From Kitasatospora sp052076145 (GTDB taxonomy: Bacteria; Actinomycetota; Actinomycetes; Streptomycetales; Streptomycetaceae): DNA of 64,000 bases. The position numbers were made by a program, and so were the translations under genes. Under the pieces are notes generated by a model. The model had not been told where the DNA came from. It saw nothing but the letters and a program-made list of their open reading frames with translations, and did no database searches. The stretch is from the NCBI RefSeq assembly GCF_052076145.1, contig NZ_CP197246.1, positions 1,426,001-1,490,000 of the forward strand, in the 5' to 3' direction. This document shows positions 25,775 to 34,047 of the stretch, piece by piece (position 1 is the stretch's first letter; every line of letters begins with the position of its first letter).

Positions 25775-27340
25775 CTAGACCGGCAGGTACCAGGTCTGGT
25801 CGGCCGTGCCGGTGCAGGGGGCGAGCTGGAGCACCGAGCCCTGGGGGTCGCCCAGGCAGTCGCCGGTCAGCAGGTGGCTGAGGTAGCCGTCCGGGTGGAC
25901 CGCCCAGCGCTGGGCGGAGCTTCCGTCGCAGGTGGCGAGCGCGGTGGCGCCGGGGGTGGCGGCCGAGGGCTGGAGGCACCTGCCGAGCGCCTGGAGGGTG
26001 CCGTCGTTGGCGAGCGTCCAGATCTGTGATCCGGTGTAGGTGCAGGCCAGCAGGGCGGCCGGGGCCCCGTCGGCGGTGCCGGTGAGGCAGTTGCCACCGG
26101 CGGCGTTGGTCAGACCGCCGGAGACCTGCGCGCCGTTGTACGGCAGCCGCCACTGCTGGGCCGCGGTGCCGTTGCAGGTGTAGAGCTGGAGCTGGATGCC
26201 CTGCGTGGTCGAGGAGCCGGGGTCGTCCAGGCAGAGCCCCGAGGCGACGTCGACCAGCGCGTGGGCCGGCCCCGGCCGCCACTGCTGGGTGGCCGCGGCG
26301 CCGTCCCCGGCCGGGTTGTCGGCACAGGTGGTGAGCACGATGGGCGTGCTCACCGCCGGCTGGTCGCCGACCGGCGCGAGGCACTTCCCGAAGACCCGGA
26401 GCGTGCCGTCGATGGCTGCGGTCCAGCTCTGGGCGTCGGTGCCGTTGCAGCCGTAGAGCACCACGGGATTCCCGTCGGCCGGCTGCGAGTGGTAGTCGTC
26501 CAGGCAACGGCCCGGCAGCCCGGCGGCGACCGTGCCGGTCGGGCTGCCGGCCACCCGCTCGAAGGAGAACGAGTTCGTCGCGAACCCGGCGCCGCCGTCC
26601 CACAGTTCGAAGCCCGCCGACACGCCGCAGAGCGACTCCGAGCGCTTCAGCAGGCCCCGGGTGACGGCGTCCAGGACGAAGGGCCGGACATCGAGCCGGG
26701 ACACCGACGTCGTGCTGTCCGGCAGTTGGTAGTTGATCAGCATGTGCTCGGAGCTGACGGCCGTGGCGGTGAGGCTGTAGTCCGTGCCGCCGACCGTGGC
26801 CGTGCCGACCGGATCACCGTACGGGGTGGCACCTCGGGCGCTCAGCCAGATCATCACCTCGTCGCTGGCGGTCGGCGAGCAGCCGACACCGTCGTGACTG
26901 AACCAGAGGTCGTACGCCACGTCGTAGCTGCCCGCTGCGGGCTGCGTGATGCTCCAACTGGTCGTGCTGTCACCCAGGGTGGCCAGTGACAGCTGGTGGG
27001 CCGGGCTCACCGAGGTGGGGGTGATGAACGGGTACGCAGCCGGGCCCTCGGGCTTCTGCCGCACCTCGGGCGTCGTGGTCAGGGTGCTGCTGGAGACGGT
27101 GAACTGCGCGGCTCCGGTGGTGGTGACGCAGACGTTGGCCTTGGCGAAGTCTGTGTTCCAGGCGCCTGGGCTGACGCCGTACCGGCCGGCCGCCACCGGA
27201 GTAGTGGCCGCCGGGTTGCCGCAGACCGCGGCGGTGCCCGCGACCGCCGAGCCGACTCCTGCCGGGCCGGCTCCGGCGACCACCGCGAGCGCCACCGCGC
27301 CTATGGACACGCAACGTCGAACGGACTGCAGACGACTCAC
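25775..27340 (-). CDS. Secreted GH12 glycoside hydrolase with CBM13 (ricin-B lectin) repeats
   Basis: A 521-residue secreted enzyme. GTG 27340 is chosen because GGGGGAG lies 6 nt upstream; a signal peptide follows (VRRCVSIGAVALAVVAGAGPAG). The first ~240 mature residues are a GH12 (endoglucanase/xyloglucanase) domain: SYDVAYDLWFSHDG, nucleophile Glu in SDEVMIWLSARG and acid/base Glu in AGFELWDGGAGFATNSFSF. The remainder holds two ricin-type beta-trefoils with repeated CLDDxxxxxxxGxxxxLYxCNGTxAQxW units. It should cleave plant beta-1,4-glucans and bind polysaccharide. Confidence 0.87.
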   Translation of the reverse strand: MSRLQSVRRCVSIGAVALAVVAGAGPAGVGSAVAGTAAVCGNPAATTPVAAGRYGVSPGAWNTDFAKANVCVTTTGAAQFTVSSSTLTTTPEVRQKPEGPAAYPFITPTSVSPAHQLSLATLGDSTTSWSITQPAAGSYDVAYDLWFSHDGVGCSPTASDEVMIWLSARGATPYGDPVGTATVGGTDYSLTATAVSSEHMLINYQLPDSTTSVSRLDVRPFVLDAVTRGLLKRSESLCGVSAGFELWDGGAGFATNSFSFERVAGSPTGTVAAGLPGRCLDDYHSQPADGNPVVLYGCNGTDAQSWTAAIDGTLRVFGKCLAPVGDQPAVSTPIVLTTCADNPAGDGAAATQQWRPGPAHALVDVASGLCLDDPGSSTTQGIQLQLYTCNGTAAQQWRLPYNGAQVSGGLTNAAGGNCLTGTADGAPAALLACTYTGSQIWTLANDGTLQALGRCLQPSAATPGATALATCDGSSAQRWAVHPDGYLSHLLTGDCLGDPQGSVLQLAPCTGTADQTWYLPV

Positions 27341-27353
27341 CGACGGCTCCCCC

Positions 27354-27374
27354 AATGACCAATGATCAATGACC
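27354..27374. repeat. Three 7-nt tandem repeats upstream of the GH12 gene
   Basis: AATGACC, AATGATC and AATGACC follow each other at 27354-27374, a few bases upstream of the ribosome-binding site of the GH12 gene. This AT-rich patch contrasts with its surroundings and lies in the expected 5' leader. Confidence 0.5.
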
Positions 27375-27390
27375 AGCGACATGACTGACG

Positions 27391-27400
27391 TGTGATCACA
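27391..27400. promoter_or_regulatory. Palindrome TGTGATCACA upstream of the GH12 gene
   Basis: A perfect 10-bp palindrome about 50 nt upstream of the GH12 start, followed on the plus strand by TACGTGACGCAC. It resembles a contracted CRP-family site but the regulator is unknown. Confidence 0.35.
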
Positions 27401-27430
27401 TACGTGACGCACGCAGCATAGGCGCGGCGC

Positions 27431-29182
27431 TCACCGCCCGGTGCGGCGGCGGAGGTCGACGGTGACCAGGCCGTCGGGGGTGCCGAGGGTGAGGAGCGTG
27501 CCGACGAGGGCCATCGACCAGACCTCCGAGCCCAGCCGGAGGTCGAGCACGGCACCGGCGGCGGCGAGGTCGCGCACCCGGACCACGCCGTCGGACCAGG
27601 CCGCTGCCACCAGCGCCCCGGCCGCCGTCGCCCCGGCCGCGACGGCGGTGACCGGGCAGCCCCGCCGGTCGGAAGGCTCGGGCATCGGCTCGGCGGCCGG
27701 GCCCCAGAGCTGGACGGCGCCGTCGAGACCACCGCTGACCAGCAGCGGGAGGTCCGGCTCGGACAGGCCACCACCGCCGAGCGCGACGCCCGCGAGGGCC
27801 GTCACCGGGCCCCGGTGGAGCTGCGCGCTGACGGTCTCCTCGGGCTCGGCCCAGTGCACGGCTCCCGCCGCGTCGCCGAACGCCGGTGCGGCGCCCGGCA
27901 GTCGGCCGATCGCGGCCACGGCGGTGAGCTCGGCGGCCTCCACCCGGATCGCCGCGATCGCCTCGGTCAGCTGGTACGGCTCCAGGCCCGGCCAGGCCTG
28001 TTCGGCGGGCAGCAGCTCCGCCCCGCCCCAGCTGTCCAGCAGGACGACCGTGCCACCGGAGGTCACCGCGAGCCCGCGCAGCGGCTTCGGCCCGGGGACG
28101 ACGACCACGCCGGTCCGCCGCCCGGTGGCGGAGTCGTACGTCCGCACCGTGCCGTCCCGGTCGGCCGCCAGCAGCTGCGAGGTGTACGGGCCTGGCCCGG
28201 CGGCCGCCATCGCCACCGCCCCCCGGCCGGTGGACACCCAGCGGGTCGCCCACTCACCCGGTACACCGGCCAGCGCGGCCGCCGCCTTGTCGTCGACCCC
28301 GAGCAGCCGGGTCCGGAGCACGGCGGCGCGGACGCCTGGGGCGGGCTCGTCGATCAGGCCCGGACCTGCCGCCCGCCAGGCCCGCGCGAGGGCGTCGTCC
28401 CTGCCCTCGACGGCCGCCGTGACGGCGGCCGGCCGGGCCAGCGCGTACAGCACGGGGTCGGTGGCCAGCGGGCCTAGGTCCGCCACTCGGCCTGCCAACT
28501 CCCAGATCCTGGTGAGGAGTTCTTCGTCGGCTGCCCGCAGGTCGCGGCTGCCGTCGGCCGCCGAGGGCACCCGCGCGATCAGGGCGGTGACGTCCTCGAC
28601 GATCGGCGCTTCGCCCAACGCCCGCCCCGGCGAGGGGTACTGGCCTCCGTCCGCGCCCACCCCGGCGCACCAGGCGGCGAACTGCCCCCGGTCGGTCCAC
28701 CGTTGGTCGTCCAGGTCCAGCACCACCGGCTCGGGCACGGCCTCGAAGCCCGGTATGTGCGGCGCATCCTCCACCAGCAGCCGGACGTGCGGCAGTTCCA
28801 GCAGCGGGTTCAGCAGCTCGGCCACCAGCCGGCCCGGATCGACGGCCTCGTCCAACCCGGGTACGCAGATCACCGTGCGGCGGCCGTCCCGGGCCAGGGC
28901 CGCGAGCAGCTCACCAGGGGTGTGCGCGACCAGGTGGAACTGCTGGCCGAGCAGCCAGACGGCGCCGCGCAGCGAGAGCCCGGCCGCCGGGACGACCCCG
29001 TGGATGCGCTGCGCGCTCGGCGTCGCGGCGGCCGTGCAGGCCCGTACCAACCGGGCCAGCAGGTGCGACTTCCCCGCGCCGGGGGCACCGGTGATGCGGC
29101 AGAGCCGCGCCGCGCCCTCGTCGTCCAGCCAGCCCAGCAGCGCCAGGCCGGCGGCCTGCCGCCCTGCGTCGGACACGTTCAT
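27431..29182 (-). CDS. P-loop NTPase with beta-propeller-like C-terminus
   Basis: A 583-residue protein. The N-terminus holds a Walker A motif (ITGAPGAGKSHLLARLV, about residues 28-44) and a Walker-B-like segment (TVICVPGLDEAVDP), so it is an AAA/STAND-type ATPase region. The C-terminal ~320 residues contain WD40-like blades (LLAADRDGTVRTYDSATG, LLVSGGLDGAVQLWG, VAAAWSDGVVRVRDL). ATG 29182 has GGGAGGGG upstream. It is the last gene of the WXG/toxin/SUKH operon. Such NTPase-propeller proteins are often found in conflict loci; a role as sensor or accessory here is inference. Confidence 0.7.
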   Translation of the reverse strand: MNVSDAGRQAAGLALLGWLDDEGAARLCRITGAPGAGKSHLLARLVRACTAAATPSAQRIHGVVPAAGLSLRGAVWLLGQQFHLVAHTPGELLAALARDGRRTVICVPGLDEAVDPGRLVAELLNPLLELPHVRLLVEDAPHIPGFEAVPEPVVLDLDDQRWTDRGQFAAWCAGVGADGGQYPSPGRALGEAPIVEDVTALIARVPSAADGSRDLRAADEELLTRIWELAGRVADLGPLATDPVLYALARPAAVTAAVEGRDDALARAWRAAGPGLIDEPAPGVRAAVLRTRLLGVDDKAAAALAGVPGEWATRWVSTGRGAVAMAAAGPGPYTSQLLAADRDGTVRTYDSATGRRTGVVVVPGPKPLRGLAVTSGGTVVLLDSWGGAELLPAEQAWPGLEPYQLTEAIAAIRVEAAELTAVAAIGRLPGAAPAFGDAAGAVHWAEPEETVSAQLHRGPVTALAGVALGGGGLSEPDLPLLVSGGLDGAVQLWGPAAEPMPEPSDRRGCPVTAVAAGATAAGALVAAAWSDGVVRVRDLAAAGAVLDLRLGSEVWSMALVGTLLTLGTPDGLVTVDLRRRTGR

Positions 29183-29211
29183 TCGTCCCCTCCCAAGCCG
29201 TAGGACAGGCT

Positions 29212-30030
29212 CTAGCCCTGGCGCTCCGCGACGCTGATCATCAGAGCCTTGACGCCCTCTTCCCGCGATTCGGCGCTGCGGCCGTAGTCGAAGCTGTGGG
29301 TGAACCGCGCCCCGGTGAAGACGTCGGCCATCCAGAGCGAGCAGTAGTGGCCGGGCAGCACGCAGGGCTCCAGCTCGCAGTAGACCTGGGTGATCTGCTC
29401 GGGCTCGACGCCGGCCGCCCGGAGGCGGTGCCAGACCATCTCCTCGGGGTGGGGCATCCCGGGGCCACCGATCGCGGTGACGATCCGCTTCTCGCCGCCC
29501 TCGTCGACGAACTCGAAGGCCGCGGAGGAGACGGTGTTCAGCGGCCGCCGCAGGTCGTCCAGCACCCGGGGCCACCAGCTCTCCCGGTCGGCGAAGGCCG
29601 CCGGGTCGAGCTCCACCAGCCCCTGGCGCAGCTGCTGGTAGGCGGCGAAGGCGGCCCGTCCGTCCTGGCCGTCGCCGATGGCGGGGAGGTGACGGTCCAG
29701 CAGGAGCAGCCCGGCCGCGAACGCCTCGACACTGCTGTTCACGGCGAGTTCGGGCAGGCTCGTGCCCAACACGAGGGCCCGGACGGCGCCGCCCTCGGCC
29801 ACGTACAGCTGGGCGCCCCTGTCGTAGCCGACCCGCAGCTGCCCGGCCAGCGGCCCGGCCTCCCGGTCGAGGAGGGCGGCGAAGTCGCCGAGCAGCGCGG
29901 GCTCGGACGGTTCCGGCGCCTCGAAGTACGGGCCGACCTGGAGCGGCAGCCCGATGGCGCTGCCGGGGACGCTCCACAGCCCCTTGTCGCCGAACTGCGC
30001 CCGGAGCGCGGCCTGAAGATCGTCAGTCAT
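29212..30030 (-). CDS. SUKH-4-type immunity protein with C-terminal deaminase-like domain
   Basis: A 272-residue protein. The N-terminal ~150 residues follow the SUKH-4 pattern (IGLPLQVGPYFEA, LRVGYDRGAQLYV, ELAVNSSVEAFAAGLLLLDRH). The C-terminal ~90 residues carry a nucleic-acid-deaminase signature: MPHPEEMVWHRLRAAG (HPE) and YCELEPCVLPGHYCSLWM (PCx6C). SUKH proteins neutralise polymorphic nuclease and deaminase toxins. A deaminase module on the immunity side is unusual; it could be a decoy, an extra effector or an accessory. It lies 7 nt from the upstream SUKH gene and 29 nt from the next gene. Confidence 0.7.
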   Translation of the reverse strand: MTDDLQAALRAQFGDKGLWSVPGSAIGLPLQVGPYFEAPEPSEPALLGDFAALLDREAGPLAGQLRVGYDRGAQLYVAEGGAVRALVLGTSLPELAVNSSVEAFAAGLLLLDRHLPAIGDGQDGRAAFAAYQQLRQGLVELDPAAFADRESWWPRVLDDLRRPLNTVSSAAFEFVDEGGEKRIVTAIGGPGMPHPEEMVWHRLRAAGVEPEQITQVYCELEPCVLPGHYCSLWMADVFTGARFTHSFDYGRSAESREEGVKALMISVAERQG

Positions 30031-30037
30031 CTCTCAC

Positions 30038-30598
30038 TCACATCATCGGGTAGGAGTCGAGATACGTCTCCCAGAAGCGCGTCCCGGCGTCGAACGGGCG
30101 CTGGTCCCAGGCCGCGATGTCCTCGCGGATGATCTCCTCGATGTCGGCCCAGTCGTAGGGGGTCGGCCGCTCGTCCGGTCCGGGCCGCTCCGCCTCGAAC
30201 ATGTACACCAGGTAGGACAGCGAGGACAGGTCCTGGTTCACCAGCTCGAACTCGATCTCCGAATCCGGGTCGGACACCCAGATCGTGCCGTCGTCGAGCT
30301 TGACGAAGACATCCGCCTGGTAGAGCTCGCCCAGCGGCTGGAGCTTCCCGTGCGGCGTCTCGACCGGCTCGGCCCCGACCTCCCGGGCGAACGCCTCGTC
30401 CGGGATCGCCGGGTCCGGCTGGGCGACACCCGGGGCGATCCGGAACAGCCCGCCGGCGTGCGGGACGCCGTACTCGACGGCGAACCGTGCGTCCTCCGGG
30501 TCGGGCCAGATCGCCGAGGCGACCTCCGGCCGGAACCTGAGCAGCCCTCCCGGCCGCATGTCGCTCGCGATCCCCGGCCAGTCCGCTGCCACCAGCAC
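30038..30598 (-). CDS. SUKH-type (SUKH-4-like) immunity protein
   Basis: A 186-residue acidic protein. Segments GLLRFRPEVASAIWPDPEDARFAV, LYQADVFVKLDDGTIWVSDPDSE and ELVNQDLSSLSYLVYMFEAERP follow the order of SUKH-4 proteins. Start GTG 30598 is preceded by GGGAGGAGCGGGAC, a very strong site, which fits high expression of an immunity protein. It is directly downstream of the toxin gene (60 nt gap). Binding to that toxin is inferred from order and family. Confidence 0.7.
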   Translation of the reverse strand: MLVAADWPGIASDMRPGGLLRFRPEVASAIWPDPEDARFAVEYGVPHAGGLFRIAPGVAQPDPAIPDEAFAREVGAEPVETPHGKLQPLGELYQADVFVKLDDGTIWVSDPDSEIEFELVNQDLSSLSYLVYMFEAERPGPDERPTPYDWADIEEIIREDIAAWDQRPFDAGTRFWETYLDSYPMM

Positions 30599-30658
30599 GT
30601 CCCGCTCCTCCCGTCCCAGCCCGCCCGTCCCGGTCCTTCCCGGGCCGTCGGACAGACT

Positions 30659-31540
30659 CTACCGATGCCGCCGGGCCCGCTTCGTCCGTGCGGCCTGCTG
30701 GAGCCCCTCGCCCTTCTCGTCGAAGTCGTGGCTGCCCATCGTGCCGCCCGTCCGGCCCTCGGTGTGGTCCTTCTCCAACTGCTCCAGGTACGCCTTGTGA
30801 CCCCAGTCGCGCTCGGCCCTCGGGATCGAGTTGTCGTACTCCACGCCGTGCGAGACGTTGAGGTCGGAGTTGTGCGGCTCCAGGTGTCTGCCCATCCACC
30901 GCTCGCAGTTCGGCCCGTCCTGGCAGGGCGCCCGCTCGGTGTAGAGGTCCCTTATGTTGTGCTCGTTGCCGCCCAGCAAGGGTTTGCCGATGGAGCGCTC
31001 GGAGTGACTGCGGTTGTCGCCGCTGCGGCCCACCAGGATGAACTCGTGGCCGTCCTCGTCCTTGTAGTGCAGCGCCGCGTAGTTCTTCCCGCCGTAGTCC
31101 TTGTTCGCGAGCCGCGCCTCCTCGACCGCCCGGGAGAGGTCGTGCGGCTCCTCCAGCTTGTGGCTCTCGACGCCCTTCTCCTCCGGGTTCGCCGGATCCT
31201 TGCGGGCGTGGTACTTGTCCTTCATCTCGGCCTTGGACGGGTCCTTGACCTTCTTGCCCTCCGAGTCGAGCAGGGAGTGGATGCCCGAGCCGTCGCCCTT
31301 CTCCAGGGCGTGCAGCTCACCGTCGCGGATCTCGTGCAGGCCGCCCTTGTCGTCGAGGAAGTACTTCCGCAGCGAGGCCGCGTGCTCGGCGTCGTTCTCC
31401 AGGTGGTTCTTGAGGGACTTCTCCAGGCCCTCGTGGGTGTCCTTGTAGAGCTTGGAGACCGCCTGGCCGGCGTCCTCGACGAGGGTCTTCTCCAGCTTCT
31501 GCGCCGTGTCCTCCAGCGCCTTGGCCGCACCTTTGGTCAT
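30659..31540 (-). CDS. Polymorphic toxin with nucleic-acid deaminase-like C-terminus
   Basis: A 293-residue highly charged protein. The N-terminal ~130 residues are helical and Lys/Glu-rich (KALEDTAQKLEKTLVEDAG). The C-terminal ~130 residues contain RSHSERSIGKPLLGG and LYTERAPCQDGPNCERWM: a zinc-dependent deaminase signature (HSE plus PCx5C), as in XOO_2897-type toxins of polymorphic systems. ATG 31540 overlaps the upstream WXG-like gene by ATGA. The target would be a nucleotide, DNA or RNA base; this is not determinable here. It is probably exported with or through the WXG-like partner. Confidence 0.75.
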   Translation of the reverse strand: MTKGAAKALEDTAQKLEKTLVEDAGQAVSKLYKDTHEGLEKSLKNHLENDAEHAASLRKYFLDDKGGLHEIRDGELHALEKGDGSGIHSLLDSEGKKVKDPSKAEMKDKYHARKDPANPEEKGVESHKLEEPHDLSRAVEEARLANKDYGGKNYAALHYKDEDGHEFILVGRSGDNRSHSERSIGKPLLGGNEHNIRDLYTERAPCQDGPNCERWMGRHLEPHNSDLNVSHGVEYDNSIPRAERDWGHKAYLEQLEKDHTEGRTGGTMGSHDFDEKGEGLQQAARTKRARRHR

Positions 31541-32265
31541 TCGAAGCTCACCCCCGAGATCTTCGACCGGAAGACCTCCGCGTGGCCGGCCACCGTCTCG
31601 GCGTGCTCGCGCATGGTCGCCGCGTGGGCCGTCAGCGCCGCAGGCTCGATCCGGAAGCCCTCCCCGGCCGCGCCACCACCGCCGGAGACCCCGAGCGCGG
31701 ACTCGGCAGCCTGGTAGACCAGCCCGCTGACCGCCCGGCCCACCGTCTCGATCAGCGGGCTGACCGCGGCCTCGATGACCTGGCCGATGATGTACTGCTC
31801 CAGCTGCTGGGTCAGGAAGTCGACCAGCTTCTCGGCCGCCTCCTCGATCAGCACCAACGCGGCCTCGGCGGCGCCGAGCGTGGCCACGGCGGCGACCTGG
31901 TCGGCCACGAAAGCGGCTGCCATCACCACCAGTTCGGCGATCGCCTCCACCTTCATCGCCACGATCGCGTCGGCCGCGACGTCCAGCGCCGTGGCCACCA
32001 CGTGGCAGGCCTCGACCAGCTCGCGCATGTGACTGTCGGACAGCTGGCCCCACTTGGCGAGCAGCGCCTCGTACCCGGCGCCCTGGTACGCCTCGCCGAT
32101 CCGGCCGATCGTCGCCGTGGAGGCCTGGTGCGTCTGGTCCAGGTTGTCGGCGAACTCCCGTACGTGCGAGCCGAACTCGCGGACCTTGTCCTCGTTGACC
32201 TGAGGCCAGTTCACCCCGATGAACTGCAGCAGGGACACCACTTCGCCCGGCAGCTCGATGGCCAT
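31537..32265 (-). CDS. WXG100-like T7SS-type leader protein
   Basis: A 242-residue helical protein beginning AIELPGEVVSLLQFIGVNWPQ, with the pattern typical of WXG100-like/CpnT-N-terminal-type domains (VNEDKVREFGSHVREFADNL, YQGAGYEALLAKWG, i.e. a W-x-G-like turn). The middle part is a long hydrophobic Ala/Val-rich helical hairpin (AELVVMAAAFVADQVAAVA). The C-terminal helix (ALTAHAATMREHAETVAGHAEVFRSKI) is again WXG-like. ATG 32265 follows GAGGGGGATTTC. It probably directs the toxin to a type VII secretion route; no secretion ATPase is in the window. Confidence 0.75.
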   Translation of the reverse strand: MAIELPGEVVSLLQFIGVNWPQVNEDKVREFGSHVREFADNLDQTHQASTATIGRIGEAYQGAGYEALLAKWGQLSDSHMRELVEACHVVATALDVAADAIVAMKVEAIAELVVMAAAFVADQVAAVATLGAAEAALVLIEEAAEKLVDFLTQQLEQYIIGQVIEAAVSPLIETVGRAVSGLVYQAAESALGVSGGGGAAGEGFRIEPAALTAHAATMREHAETVAGHAEVFRSKISGVSFE

Positions 32266-32303
32266 GAAATCCCCCTCACGCCACCTCGAAAAGTCGTCGG
32301 CCG

Positions 32304-32332
32304 ATAGTAGTACCGAACCAACTCCCCCTCAA
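32304..32332 (-). promoter_or_regulatory. Promoter of the WXG/toxin/SUKH operon
   Basis: On the minus strand TTGAGG (32332-32327) and TACTAT (32309-32304) are separated by exactly 17 nt, about 40 nt upstream of the WXG-like start. It is a good sigma-70-type match and would drive the five-gene operon. Confidence 0.6.
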
Positions 32333-32436
32333 CAGCCCGTCGGAGATCCCCCGCCACCGGCCTGCCCGCCCGCTCGCCGACCCCGGGCCCCCGGCCCAGG
32401 ATGGAGGGAGGGGCCGAGAGCTCTGGGAGGCACCCC

Positions 32437-34047
32437 GTGACGCACATCCGGACGACCGAGGTACTGATCGCGGGCGCCGGCCCCGTCGGGCTGAGCGCGG
32501 CCGCCGAACTGCGCCGGCACGGGGTGCAGTGCCGGCTGGTGGACCGGCTGCCGGGGCGGATGCCGTACGCCAAGGCCGTCGGCATCCAGCCGCGCACCCT
32601 GGAGCTCTGGGACCGGATGGGCCTGGCCCGGGACTTCCTGGAGACCGCCGTCCCGCTGCGCGGCCAGCTCGCCTACGTCGACGGGAAGGAACAGGCGCCG
32701 ATCGAGCTCAGGCTGCCGCCCGAGGTGCCGTACGGCTTCGCGGCGCTGCCGCAGTACGAGACCGAGCGGCTGCTGGAGCAGTACGTCGAGGGCTGGGGCA
32801 CCCGCATCGAGCGGGGCCTGGAGCTGGTCTCCTTCGAGCAGGACTCGGACGGCGTCACCGCCCGCCTTGCCAGCGCCCTCGGCGGCACCGAGGAGGTCCG
32901 GGCCGGGTACCTGATCGGGTGCGACGGGGCGCACAGCGCCGTCCGCAAGCAGCTGGGGCTCGGCTTCGAGGGCGGGGCCTTCCCCGACGAGTACATGCTC
33001 GCCGACGTCGAGGCCGACTGGGACTTCCCGCCCGGGTACGGCCTCCGCTCCAGCCACCGGGCCGAGGACGGCTCGACCGACGACCTGCTGGTCTGCATCC
33101 CGCTGCCGGGCACCAACCGCTACCGGATGTCGATGACGGTCCCGCCCGAGCTCTCCACCGGGGCCGACGGCGAGGGCAGGCTCGTACCCAAGCTGGCCGA
33201 CATCCAGGCGGTCGTGGACCGGCTCGCGCCCCGGCCGGCCGTGCTGTCCACGATGCGCTGGTCCTCGGTCTTCCGGATCAGCCACCGGATCGTCGACCGG
33301 TACGGCGACGGGCGGGTCTTCGTCGCGGGCGATGCCGCCCACATCCACCCGCCCACCGGCGCCCAGGGCATGAACACCGGCATCCAGGACGCCTGCAACC
33401 TGGCCTGGAAGCTCGCCATGGTGATCGGCGGAGCGGCAGGCCCCGGCCTGCTCGCCAGTTACGACGCCGAGCGTCGCCCGGTCGGCGAGGAGGTGGTCGG
33501 GCGGACCGTCCGGCACGCCACCCAGGGCTTCGAGGCCGACCCCGACGACCTGGCCACCCGGTCGCTGCGCGAGGCCCAGCTGCTCGTCGGCTACCGGGGC
33601 GGCCCGCTCGCCGGTCCAGGCCACGGCCCTGCCGACGCACCGCAGCCTGGCGACCGCGCCCCTGACTGCATCGGCCTGGTCTCGCCCCTCGCCGGCTACC
33701 CGCTGCGGCTGCTCGACGTCCTGCGCGGGCGGGCGGGCCACGTGCTGGTGCTGTACGCCACCGACGCCGCCGCCCTCGCGGCCGCCCGCACCGACGCTGC
33801 CACCGACGCCGCCACCGAGCCGGACCTCCAGACCGTGGCCGTCCTCGCCTGCGAAGCCGCCACCCCCGCCGCCACAGCCCTGGCCGCCTACCGCGACGCC
33901 GCCGGGGACTTCGCCCGCCACTACCGCCCCGACGGGCCGACCGGCCTGCTGATCCGCCCGGACGGCCAGATCGGCGCCCGCTTCCCGCTCACCGACACGG
34001 CTGCGGCGCTGGCGGAGTACCGAGCGCTGCTGTCCGCCGGTCAGTGA
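32437..34047 (+). CDS. FAD-dependent aromatic monooxygenase (PHBH family)
   Basis: A 536-residue class A flavoprotein hydroxylase. The FAD fingerprint VLIAGAGPVGLSAAAELRRHG, the middle motif IGCDGAHSAVRKQLG (DG) and the second FAD motif VAGDAAHIHPPTGAQGMNTGIQDACNLAWKLA are all present; the C-terminal ~120 residues form a thioredoxin-like domain. Related to polyketide/phenol hydroxylases. GTG 32437 follows GGGAGG 6 nt upstream. It would hydroxylate an aromatic substrate with NAD(P)H and O2. It converges on the TetR gene with a 7-nt overlap. Confidence 0.88.
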   Translation: MTHIRTTEVLIAGAGPVGLSAAAELRRHGVQCRLVDRLPGRMPYAKAVGIQPRTLELWDRMGLARDFLETAVPLRGQLAYVDGKEQAPIELRLPPEVPYGFAALPQYETERLLEQYVEGWGTRIERGLELVSFEQDSDGVTARLASALGGTEEVRAGYLIGCDGAHSAVRKQLGLGFEGGAFPDEYMLADVEADWDFPPGYGLRSSHRAEDGSTDDLLVCIPLPGTNRYRMSMTVPPELSTGADGEGRLVPKLADIQAVVDRLAPRPAVLSTMRWSSVFRISHRIVDRYGDGRVFVAGDAAHIHPPTGAQGMNTGIQDACNLAWKLAMVIGGAAGPGLLASYDAERRPVGEEVVGRTVRHATQGFEADPDDLATRSLREAQLLVGYRGGPLAGPGHGPADAPQPGDRAPDCIGLVSPLAGYPLRLLDVLRGRAGHVLVLYATDAAALAAARTDAATDAATEPDLQTVAVLACEAATPAATALAAYRDAAGDFARHYRPDGPTGLLIRPDGQIGARFPLTDTAAALAEYRALLSAGQ

